Below, one piece after another: positions 16,709-24,016 of a DNA stretch of 36,222 nucleotides. This stretch comes from Peribacillus saganii. GTDB lineage: Bacteria > Bacillota > Bacilli > Bacillales > DSM-1321. The stretch's first letter is position 1, and every line of letters begins with the position of its first letter. The notes beneath the pieces were generated by a model. It was not told the origin of the DNA and did no database searches. It was given only the letters and a program-made list of their open reading frames with translations. Both the position numbers and the translations under genes were made by a program. Location: the NCBI RefSeq assembly GCF_003429095.1, contig NZ_QVTE01000029.1, positions 1-36,222 on the forward strand, given 5' to 3'.

Positions 16709-17751
16709 GTATTATCCAGCGCCAGATCATAGCAGGATTTTGCTTTGCACTTTTGCTTTCCCTGATGATTGCAGCTGTAACTTTCTTTGTTTTTCCCATT
16801 CGGGATTGGTCGGAGCTTTGGAAAAGGGAGGTTATGGATTTCCCATATGTCCTGTTTGTCCCAAGCCTTAGTATAATGGCTGGTACAGTCTTCGGCCTAT
16901 TTTCAGGTCTGTTTTGGCGAAAGCAAATCCAGCAGATTGGCGATGCACTTTATCAGCTTGAAAAAGGGAAGGCTCCATTGTATAAAAGAGAAAATACGAT
17001 TCAGGATTTTTCAATGATTGAAAAAAGGCTGGAACAGGTACAGCGGCATGTAACCGAGCAGATTAAAGCGACTCAAAAGCTTGCAAACGAAAATGCAGAG
17101 GAATTGGAACGAAGAATGCAGGAAATTGTCTCTCGAGAACGTAACCGCCTTGCAAGGGAGCTTCACGATTCCGTGAGCCAGCAGCTGTTCGCAGCCTCGA
17201 TGTTATTGTCAGCCATTAATGAGGCCAGCCCTGAGGCTGATACCATCAAGGCGAAGCAGCTAAGGATGGTTGAAGATATGATTCACCAATCCCAGCTGGA
17301 AATGCGGGCTTTGCTGCTGCACTTAAGGCCGATCCCATTAAGGGGAAAATCACTGCAGGAAGGAATTCAGGAGCTGCTTGCAGAATTATCGCAAAAGGTT
17401 CCGATGGATATATCCTGGAAGGTAGAGCCTGTCCCGCTGGATAAAGGAATCGAAGACCATCTATTCCGAATCCTTCAAGAATCGGTTTCCAATACACTAA
17501 GGCATGCAAAGGCCAGCACGCTTGAGGTGCTGCTAATAAGCCGGGATGACCTGATTATTTTACGGATAGCTGATGATGGGCAGGGATTTGATATAGAAGA
17601 ATCAAAAGCGGGTTCATACGGATTACAGAATATGCATGAACGGGCAATAGAAATAGGCGGAACGATGAAGATTGTCAGTGTTAAAAATAAAGGTACACGT
17701 CTTGAAGTTAAGGTACCTTTGATGGCAGGGGGAATGGGAGAAAATGATTAA
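16705..17751 (+). CDS. liaS: LiaS sensor histidine kinase
   Basis: 348-residue NarL-type histidine kinase. Two N-terminal membrane helices (about 8-30 and 48-70) enclose a very short extracytoplasmic loop, the intramembrane-sensing layout. The HisKA_3 H-box is [12 protein letters not shown] with phosphoacceptor His154, followed by an HATPase_c domain ([10 protein letters not shown] as N box, ADDGQGFD as G box). It overlaps liaF by 4 bp and liaR by 8 bp, indicating strict co-translation. It phosphorylates LiaR under cell-wall stress unless held off by LiaF. Confidence 0.94.
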   Translation: MSIIQRQIIAGFCFALLLSLMIAAVTFFVFPIRDWSELWKREVMDFPYVLFVPSLSIMAGTVFGLFSGLFWRKQIQQIGDALYQLEKGKAPLYKRENTIQDFSMIEKRLEQVQRHVTEQIKATQKLANENAEELERRMQEIVSRERNRLARELHDSVSQQLFAASMLLSAINEASPEADTIKAKQLRMVEDMIHQSQLEMRALLLHLRPIPLRGKSLQEGIQELLAELSQKVPMDISWKVEPVPLDKGIEDHLFRILQESVSNTLRHAKASTLEVLLISRDDLIILRIADDGQGFDIEESKAGSYGLQNMHERAIEIGGTMKIVSVKNKGTRLEVKVPLMAGGMGEND

Positions 17752-18376
17752 GGTATTATTTGTTGATGATCATGAGATGGTTCGAATCGGTGTCACGTCC
17801 TATTTATCAGCACAGCCGGATATAGAGGTGGTGGGCGAGGCGGATGATGGCAAAAAAGCAGTTGATCTGGCTTTGGAGCTGAGGCCGGATATCATTCTTA
17901 TGGATTTGGTTATGAAAGAAATGGATGGTATAGAAGCCACCAGGCAAATTATTGCCAGCTGGCCGGATGCTAAAATCATCATTGTTACGAGCTTTCTGGA
18001 TGATGAAAAGGTATATCCTGCATTGGAAGCAGGTGCAACAAGCTATATGCTGAAAACGTCAAAGGCCAGTGATATTGCCAATGCTGTCAGGAACACATTT
18101 AAAGGGCAATCCGTGCTTGAACCAGAGGTTACGGGCAAAATGATGCAAAGAATGCGCCGGGGCAATGAACAGCATCCACATGAGCTGCTAACAAGCAGAG
18201 AAATGGAAATCCTGCTGCTTATGACGGAAGGGAAGACCAATCAGGAGATTGCTGATGAATTATTCATTGCGCTAAAAACAGCCAAGGTCCATGTGAGCAA
18301 TATTTTGAGCAAGCTTGAAGTACAGGATCGGACCCAGGCTGTTATATATGCCTTTAAGCACTCGTTGGTGGAGTAA
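17744..18376 (+). CDS. liaR: LiaR response regulator
   Basis: 210-residue NarL/LuxR-type response regulator. The receiver domain has the acidic pair DD at 8-9 and phosphoacceptor Asp54 ([12 protein letters not shown]). The C-terminal LuxR helix-turn-helix starts about residue 147 ([20 protein letters not shown], then [13 protein letters not shown]). It activates liaIH, probably through the inverted repeat at 14681-14696. It is the last gene of the lia locus; no clear terminator follows. Confidence 0.95.
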   Translation: MIKVLFVDDHEMVRIGVTSYLSAQPDIEVVGEADDGKKAVDLALELRPDIILMDLVMKEMDGIEATRQIIASWPDAKIIIVTSFLDDEKVYPALEAGATSYMLKTSKASDIANAVRNTFKGQSVLEPEVTGKMMQRMRRGNEQHPHELLTSREMEILLLMTEGKTNQEIADELFIALKTAKVHVSNILSKLEVQDRTQAVIYAFKHSLVE

Positions 18377-18596
18377 AAGCTATCCTGCTGCAGACTGCTA
18401 TCATGCTTCAGGTTGTTTGAAAGTAATTCGTGCTGTATGACATTATTATAGAGAGAGGTGCAGCACAATTTAACCGCTAACCGGTTACAATTCACTTTCC
18501 TGATGCATCATTAAAAACTTTTGTTGTGATTCTATCTGTTACAATTGGTCCTTTTCCGGCCAAAACTTGAAGGAATTCATGAAATCTTAAATGATA

Positions 18597-19035
18597 CTAT
18601 GATAATACTGTTACACCAAGACTCAATTTTTTTATAAACCCTGCATAAGAGTGAAAACCGACAGTTGTTCCGTCTGTCCAGGTTCCCATCTCAAAATTCT
18701 TCTTAGAGCCATTTGCCTGTTTTTGATGGGTAGTCTGCAGAACGCTCAATAACGGAATAGGCTCCTTTTTCTTCGTGTAGGCGACCATCCTTCGTTCCGT
18801 TTGTTCATCTGATAAGCTCATGACTGTGTCAGTTAAACCGAGTGGCTTGCAAATCCTATCTTCTAATGATTCTTCAAATGACTTACCTGTAACATCCTCC
18901 AAAATATTTGCCAGCAAAGCAATTCCTAAATTAGAATAACACCATCTTTCTGCTTTCTTTAGCTTAAAGAAACCGAAGAAGGCATCCAGGTCTTCTCTTA
19001 CATAATGTTTATTTGGATTTTTCTTATCGAGCAGC
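18597..19035 (-). pseudogene. Truncated beta-lactamase-fold serine hydrolase (PBP4*-like) remnant
   Basis: The minus strand reads KKLLDKKNPNKHYVREDLDA, then AERWCYSNLGIALLANILED, then CKPLGLTDTVMS, and ends GTWTDGTTVGFHSYAGFIKK before a stop. YSN is the second catalytic motif (Y-x-N) of class C beta-lactamase/DD-peptidase relatives, and the ending corresponds to the region of their KTG-like third motif. The N-terminal half with the SxxK nucleophile is missing, and the C-terminus stops after GVTVLS. The fragment cannot be catalytically active. The flank 18377-18596 shows no gene. Confidence 0.75.
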
Positions 19036-19050
19036 TTTTTTTAGAGCTGC

Positions 19051-19080
19051 TTGATTGCTGTTGCAGCTTGATTTTATAAT
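19051..19080 (+). promoter_or_regulatory. Candidate promoter of the methyltransferase gene
   Basis: TTGATT (19051-19056) and TATAAT (19075-19080) are 18 bp apart, about 60 bp before the start codon. A small hairpin, GCAGCT/AGCTGC at 19031-19050, lies just upstream, at the broken edge of the pseudogene. Confidence 0.45.
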
Positions 19081-19138
19081 GGGGTGATAATATGAATGTG
19101 CGCGGCGCAGCGTTAAATGAAATTTAGGAGACTAACAA

Positions 19139-20320
19139 ATGGACATATTCTTTAAAACAATTAGCGGCTTGGCAGCAGATTTTGAGAGCAGCAATATCAC
19201 CTACCAATATACCGGTGCAGCTTCATTATGGATTCAGGGGGTTGGAATTCCCGGTCCGGAAAGCATTGATATTGTCATTCAATGGGATGTTCTTGAGAAG
19301 GCATATGAGATGTTTAAGGAAAATGGACTATCTGAAATAGATAAAACGCCTGCAAAAGCGGTGTTCTCATTTATGAAGAATGGGTGGCAGATCCGGGTCA
19401 GTTGCTACTACAACACAACAGTGAAAACCGATCCATATCGGATCGCTGCTAGGTTGGATGGCGTCGAGGTTTGGTGCCGTTCTTTGTACAGCTATATGTA
19501 TGATTCAGAATTAAAGCGATATGAGCAAGCGATACAGACCTACTTACTGCAGCAGCAGCGGTCTTTTTCAGCGCACAATGAAAAAGCATGGAATCAAAAT
19601 AATTATACGGCACTGGTGAATCGTTATGGTGAACCGGCAGAGACAGCGCGGAAGATTGAGCAAAATCCTGAATGGCGCCTTCATCCTTTTTATAAATACA
19701 TGGGTGACGTCAAGGGCAAGAATATTGTTCATCTTATGGGCTCAAATGGCATTAAGGCTGTTGCTCTCGGACTCCTTGGGGGTATCGTAACGGTGGTAGA
19801 CTTTTCTGCTGAGAATGCCGCTTACGCGCAGGAAACATCGAAAGAGGCCGGAGTTTCAATCGAGTACGTGATTTCTGATACACTTTCAATCCCTGCCGAG
19901 ACTGCAGATGGTCAATTTGATATTGCCTTTATGGAATTAGGGGTCTTGCATTACTATATTGACCTCCATCCGTTATGGGAAATGGTAGGGCGATTGCTAA
20001 AGCAGGGTGGAATGTTTATTCTCCATGAATTTCACCCGGTATCGACTAAGCTTATTACGTCTACTGGAAAGAAACATAAAGTTACCGGGAATTATTTTAA
20101 TCCCGGCATTGAAAAAAGTACGATTGCTTTTTCTAAGCACCTATCAAACGAGGAACAGGAAACTCTGGCGATGTCTCTGCATCGAAAGTGGACATTAGGA
20201 GAAGTATTAACGTCGATGGCAAGAAGCGGACTGACAATCTCTGTATTGGAAGAAGAGCCAAACCATAAGGGCCATGATATCGGGCTGCCGAAAACGTATA
20301 CGGTGGTTGCCTATAAATAA
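19139..20320 (+). CDS. SAM-dependent methyltransferase with N-terminal nucleotidyltransferase-like domain
   Basis: 393-residue two-domain protein. Residues about 150-393 form a class I SAM methyltransferase: motif I is VHLMGSNGIKAVALGLLGG ending in the acidic VVDFS, followed by FDIAFMELGVLHYY and LLKQGGMFILHEFHP. The substrate is unknown. Residues 1-140 form an extra domain whose start (GAASLWIQGVGIPGPESIDI) resembles minimal nucleotidyltransferase folds (GASAL ... DIDI). The first Asp of the usual DxD is Ser here (S42-I-D44), so catalysis is doubtful. ATG 19139 follows TTTAGGAGA. It is a single-gene unit with promoter and terminator. The N-terminal domain call is tentative. Confidence 0.75.
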   Translation: MDIFFKTISGLAADFESSNITYQYTGAASLWIQGVGIPGPESIDIVIQWDVLEKAYEMFKENGLSEIDKTPAKAVFSFMKNGWQIRVSCYYNTTVKTDPYRIAARLDGVEVWCRSLYSYMYDSELKRYEQAIQTYLLQQQRSFSAHNEKAWNQNNYTALVNRYGEPAETARKIEQNPEWRLHPFYKYMGDVKGKNIVHLMGSNGIKAVALGLLGGIVTVVDFSAENAAYAQETSKEAGVSIEYVISDTLSIPAETADGQFDIAFMELGVLHYYIDLHPLWEMVGRLLKQGGMFILHEFHPVSTKLITSTGKKHKVTGNYFNPGIEKSTIAFSKHLSNEEQETLAMSLHRKWTLGEVLTSMARSGLTISVLEEEPNHKGHDIGLPKTYTVVAYK

Positions 20321-20326
20321 GTAATA

Positions 20327-20368
20327 ACCCTGGATTTTATTAACCGGATCCAGGGTCATTTTTTTTTA
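20327..20368 (+). terminator. Terminator after the methyltransferase gene
   Basis: ACCCTGGAT pairs perfectly with ATCCAGGGT (20348-20356), followed by CA and a run of nine or more T. It lies 6 bp after the stop. The rest of the gap to 20625 is AT-rich and holds the next promoter. Confidence 0.88.
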
Positions 20369-20530
20369 AGTAAGGGTATGTTAAAGCACATAGTTGATTT
20401 TGACACTTTTGATTGGAGCGGAAATCAACAGGCAAGTTTAACAAAGCCATTTTTAAATAGATAATAAAAAAGATTTGTTATCTACTTACTAATTATATTA
20501 TCTAAAAATTAAAAAATATCTAAAAAATAG

Positions 20531-20559
20531 TAGAAATTACATCTGCTTACAGCTATAAT
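20531..20559 (+). promoter_or_regulatory. Candidate promoter of the substrate-binding protein gene
   Basis: TAGAAA (20531-20536) and a consensus TATAAT (20554-20559) have a 17-bp spacer. The -35 is weak (4 of 6), so regulation or an alternative -35 is possible. No T-box or riboswitch was recognised in the 66-bp leader. Confidence 0.4.
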
Positions 20560-20625
20560 AATATTATTATTTAGTGCTTTTATGCGTTGAAGTAATAAAC
20601 AGAAATGGTTGAGGGGGAACTCTAA

Positions 20626-21624
20626 GTGAAAAAGATTTTATTTGTAATATTGTGTGGAGCGTTACTAATGCTTTCGGCATGCGGATCATCTGAGAAAAAG
20701 GCAACCGGTAAAGAGAAAGAAGAAAAAACTGTGAAAATAGGCATAATACAGCCTGTTGAGCATCCTTCTTTGGATGCAGCAAGAGAAGGATTTATTGATG
20801 CATTGAAAGATGCCGGCTACGAAGATGGAAAGAATTTAAAAATTGACTATCAGAATGCACAGGGCGAGATGAATAATAATATGACGATTGCGCAGAACCT
20901 TGTCGCTGATGAAAATGATGTGATTCTGGCTATCGCTACATCGAGCGCCCAGGCGGCTCTTCAATCAACAAAGGATATTCCTATTTTGTTTACAGCGATT
21001 ACGGATCCAATAGGAGCTAAGCTTGTAAGCGATTTAGAAAAGCCGGGCGGCAATGTGACTGGAACATCGGATACTCATCCGGACGCCATTAAAAATACAA
21101 TCACATCTATTAAAGAATTTATTCCAGAAGCAAAGAAAGTTGGGATTATATATAACTCAGGGGAATCCAACGCTGTTGTAAACGTTGAAAATGCAAAGAA
21201 AGTATTAAAAGAAATCGGTTTGGAATCTGTTGAAGCAACTGTCTCAACAAGTGCAGATGTAAAGCAGGCAGCTGAGTCATTATTAGGGCGGGTCGATGTG
21301 TTATACATACCAAAGGACAATACGGTGGTGGCTGCACTAGAATCTGTCATCAAGGTAGCCAACGAGCATAAGATTCCAACGTTCGTCGGAGAAGGAGACT
21401 CTGTAAAGCGTGGCACATTTGCTTCATACGGAATCGAATACCATGACCTTGGATATTCAACTGGAAAGATGGCAGTTGATATCCTTAAAGGAAAGAAACC
21501 GAGTGAAATTCCCGTTGGCTTTCCAGAAAAGCTGGAACTGGTCATAAATAAAAAAGCGGCTGAACAAGAAGGCATAACCTTAACGGAAGATATGCTGAAG
21601 GATGCTAAGATAGTCGGAGAGTAA
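20626..21624 (+). CDS. ABC transporter substrate-binding lipoprotein (TrpX/DUF534 type)
   Basis: 332-residue lipoprotein with signal peptide and lipobox LSAC (Cys 19), followed by a type I periplasmic-binding fold. KIGIIQPVEHPSLDAAREGF opens the first lobe, ILAIATSSAQAALQSTKDIP follows, and NVTGTSDTHPDAIKNTI is typical of the family. In TrpX-type systems it feeds a permease and ATPase and is often linked to aromatic amino acids, although the ligand cannot be read here. GTG 20626 follows GAGGGGGAAC. No permease or ATPase gene follows: a strong terminator comes first, so this is an orphan binding protein. Confidence 0.9.
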   Translation: MKKILFVILCGALLMLSACGSSEKKATGKEKEEKTVKIGIIQPVEHPSLDAAREGFIDALKDAGYEDGKNLKIDYQNAQGEMNNNMTIAQNLVADENDVILAIATSSAQAALQSTKDIPILFTAITDPIGAKLVSDLEKPGGNVTGTSDTHPDAIKNTITSIKEFIPEAKKVGIIYNSGESNAVVNVENAKKVLKEIGLESVEATVSTSADVKQAAESLLGRVDVLYIPKDNTVVAALESVIKVANEHKIPTFVGEGDSVKRGTFASYGIEYHDLGYSTGKMAVDILKGKKPSEIPVGFPEKLELVINKKAAEQEGITLTEDMLKDAKIVGE

Positions 21625-21630
21625 GGTAGA

Positions 21631-21668
21631 AAAAATCCACAAAGGGAGCCATTCCTTTGTGGATTTTT
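21631..21668 (+). terminator. Terminator after the substrate-binding protein gene
   Basis: A 15-bp perfect stem (AAAAATCCACAAAGG against CCTTTGTGGATTTTT) with an 8-nt loop, 6 bp after the stop codon. Confidence 0.9.
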
Positions 21669-21674
21669 GCAGTT

Positions 21675-21757
21675 GGCCAAATAAACTGGAAATTGGTACA
21701 ATAAATTGGAAATTAGCCAAATAAATTAAAATTTGACCAGATAAATTAATAAAGTCC
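21675..21757. repeat. Short tandem repeats, period about 21 bp
   Basis: Degenerate tandem units based on GCCAAATAAATTGGAAATT begin near 21675, 21695, 21716 and 21737 between two terminators. They are AT-rich with no coding text. The drift between units suggests an old slippage array. Confidence 0.6.
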
Positions 21758-21780
21758 GAAATTGGAAACATAACCTGACA

Positions 21781-21814
21781 AAAAGAACCTTGCGACAACG
21801 GCAAGGTTCTTTTT
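21781..21814 (-). terminator. Terminator of the ABC-F gene
   Basis: AAAAGAACCTTGC pairs with GCAAGGTTCTTTT around a 7-nt loop. It lies just beyond the minus-strand ABC-F stop codon and has A/T flanks on both sides. Confidence 0.82.
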
Positions 21815-21821
21815 GCTTCGA

Positions 21822-23375
21822 TTACTGGTTCTGATTCGCCCATTCTTCAACATTCCATACTTTTGTAACCCAATCCTCATAAAAGTCAGGCTCGTGGCAG
21901 ACGAGAACGATTGTGCCTTTATAAGCTTTCATCGCACGCTTTAGCTCTTCTTTTGCCACTACATCCAAGTGGTTTGTCGGCTCATCGAACAGCAGCCAGT
22001 TGCTTTCTGTCAGCATGAGCTTACAAAGCCGGACCTTCGACTGCTCTCCACCGCTTAGCTGATTCATAGGGCGGGAAATATGGTCATTCTTTAAACCGAC
22101 TCGGGCTAAAATACCGCGGACTTGCGGCTGATCAAGGTGCGGAAAGGCATTCCACACTTCGTCGATAGGCGTTGTGTTGCCTGCTTTTACTTCCTGTTCA
22201 AAATAGGAAGGGAACAGGAAGTCTCCGCGGTTTAACGTGCCGCTGATTGGATCAATTTTTCCTAGAATGGTCTTTAAAAGCGTGGACTTACCAACACCGT
22301 TACAGCCAACCACCGCAATTTTGTCACCGCGTTCGATTGTCATTGACATCTTTGGCAGCAATGCACGATCATAACCAATTTCAAAATCTGTTCCTTCAAA
22401 GACGTAGCGGCTGCTGCCGCGGGATTCTTTGAAGTCGAAGGTTGGTTTCATTGCAGTTTCAGGCCGATCAATTCTCTCCATTCGGTCGAGCTGCTTTTGG
22501 CGGCTTTTCGCACGGCCAGTTGTAGAATAACGCGCTTTGTTTTTTGAAATGAAATCTTCTTGCTTTTTAATAAATTCCTGCTGTTTTTCATAGGCATTAA
22601 TATGCTGGTTCTTGTTGATCTCTGCAAGCTCCAGGAACTTCTCGTAAGTCGCCGTATAGCGTGTCAGCTTGGAGAATTCAAGGTGGAAAATAACATCAAC
22701 AACCCCATTCATGAATTCTGTATCATGGGAAATCAGCAAAAAGGCATGCGGATATTCCTTTAAATAATTTCCAAGCCAGCGGATATGCTCTACATCGAGG
22801 TAGTTGGTAGGCTCGTCCAGAAGAAGTACTTCAGGCTGTTCGAGCAAAAGCTTTGCAAGCAGGACCTTTGTCCTTTGTCCGCCACTAAGTGCAGAGACAT
22901 CACGGTCAAGGCCGATGGCGTCAAGGCCTAATCCCCGCGCCGCTTCTTCTATTTTAATATCAAGGTTATAAAAACCGCCTGCTTCCAATTTGTCCTGGAT
23001 TTCTCCCATTTGCTCAAGGAGCTCTTCCAATTCCTCAGGAGTGGCTGTACCCATTTTTTCTGTTACTTCATTCAATGCTTTTTCCTGCTCAAATAGCGGC
23101 AGGAAGGCATCGCGCAATACGTCGCGCATCGTTTTTCCGCGCGTAAGCACAGTATGCTGGTCAAGGTATCCGTAATGCGTACCTGGAGTCCATTCAACCC
23201 GGCCGGTATCGTAAATGATTTCCCCGGTAATGATATTCATCAACGTTGACTTGCCAACCCCGTTAGCGCCAACCAATCCCACATGTTCCCCAGCCATAAG
23301 GCGAAAAGAAACATCTTTAAACAAAGTTCTGTCACCAAAACTATGGCTTAATTTATCTATAGAAAGCAAGCTCAT
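21822..23375 (-). CDS. ABC-F family ATPase (YfmM-like)
   Basis: 517-residue soluble protein with two ABC ATPase domains and no membrane segment. Domain 1 has Walker A GANGVGKST and signature LSGGQRTKVLLAKLL; domain 2 has GCNGVGKST and LSGGEQSKVRLCKLM. The linker contains the charged KARYSTTGRAKSRQKQLDRM region that reaches into the ribosomal E/P site in ABC-F factors. It acts on stalled or antibiotic-bound ribosomes, or in translation factor roles. Length and sequence fit B. subtilis YfmM, which is not a well-known resistance factor. GTGGAGG precedes the ATG. A dispersed repeat element sits 27 bp upstream, in its leader. Confidence 0.93.
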   Translation of the reverse strand: MSLLSIDKLSHSFGDRTLFKDVSFRLMAGEHVGLVGANGVGKSTLMNIITGEIIYDTGRVEWTPGTHYGYLDQHTVLTRGKTMRDVLRDAFLPLFEQEKALNEVTEKMGTATPEELEELLEQMGEIQDKLEAGGFYNLDIKIEEAARGLGLDAIGLDRDVSALSGGQRTKVLLAKLLLEQPEVLLLDEPTNYLDVEHIRWLGNYLKEYPHAFLLISHDTEFMNGVVDVIFHLEFSKLTRYTATYEKFLELAEINKNQHINAYEKQQEFIKKQEDFISKNKARYSTTGRAKSRQKQLDRMERIDRPETAMKPTFDFKESRGSSRYVFEGTDFEIGYDRALLPKMSMTIERGDKIAVVGCNGVGKSTLLKTILGKIDPISGTLNRGDFLFPSYFEQEVKAGNTTPIDEVWNAFPHLDQPQVRGILARVGLKNDHISRPMNQLSGGEQSKVRLCKLMLTESNWLLFDEPTNHLDVVAKEELKRAMKAYKGTIVLVCHEPDFYEDWVTKVWNVEEWANQNQ

Positions 23376-23401
23376 TATTTATCTGAACCTCCACTTTATA
23401 T

Positions 23402-23578
23402 TAGAAAAGCGCAAGCGCCCCTGCCACAAGGAACATCGACTAAGGTCTGGCAGGGTTGAAATCTAGGGCCATTTCAACCTCCGTCCTGTGCCAACGTCGA
23501 CACCGGCACAAGCACATCGTGTGCGGCGGACTTTATTTTCCTACGGAAAAAAATTGCTGGGCGCTGGAGCTAGACATC
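23402..23578 (-). repeat. Dispersed hairpin repeat element, full copy in minus orientation
   Basis: On the minus strand it opens with GATGTCTAGCTCCAGCGCCC and then has a poly-T tract and TACGGAAA-type text. A long internal hairpin follows, with GAGGTTGAAATGG pairing with a segment ending ATTTCAACC, and then CCAGACCTTAGTCGATGTTCC. It ends in GGCGCTTGCGCTTTTC. The copy at 35232 has the same order of blocks, and the cluster at 1-193 shares the CAGGAC and CTTAG(C/T)CG blocks. It lies upstream of the ABC-F start and may be part of its leader RNA. Confidence 0.8.
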
Positions 23579-24016
23579 TTTATTTGTTAAAAATTAAACT
23601 TGTGATTTTTTACAATAACAACTACCCTTCATCATACTAAAATTTCAGAGAGAATACTATCCTTCATTTTAATGGGAAATTATGAAAACGGAAGATTCAT
23701 TGATAGATAACGAAGCGGATAATGCCGGATCCAACGAAAAAACCTCCCGTTTAGGCGGAGAGAAATAAGAATTATACGTAACGGCCTGTATTCGAACAGA
23801 GGGGGATATTAAGCGGGAATAGACGACGAAAAAGTGCTAACTGTGTTGGATAAGCGAAAAAGTAATTCAAAGAAAATCCTGCCGAGTTCAGAACCGTTAC
23901 CGGAATGCGGTATAAGCGTTGATGCCACACCTCTTCAGTTAGGAAGGAAACCATGATTTTCTCGTGGTTTTATGAGATAATACGGAGATAGTTATGGTGG
24001 AAGAAAGGATGTTAAG
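23579..24016. other. Intergenic stretch without a recognised gene
   Basis: Between the repeat element and topB. It has a 28-codon plus-strand frame (23682-23768) and a 60-codon minus-strand frame (23772-23954), neither with a convincing ribosome binding site or recognisable family. The last 20 bp hold the topB ribosome binding site (AAAGGATG). Confidence 0.45.

Noticed and set aside
21675..21757. Second centromere-like or operator array
   Set aside because: The units are degenerate, AT-rich and lie between two terminators, with no nearby DNA-binding gene; slippage is the simpler explanation.
23772..23954. 60-codon minus-strand frame upstream of topB
   Set aside because: No convincing ribosome binding site, no recognisable domain and no conserved context; kept only as part of the unannotated stretch.
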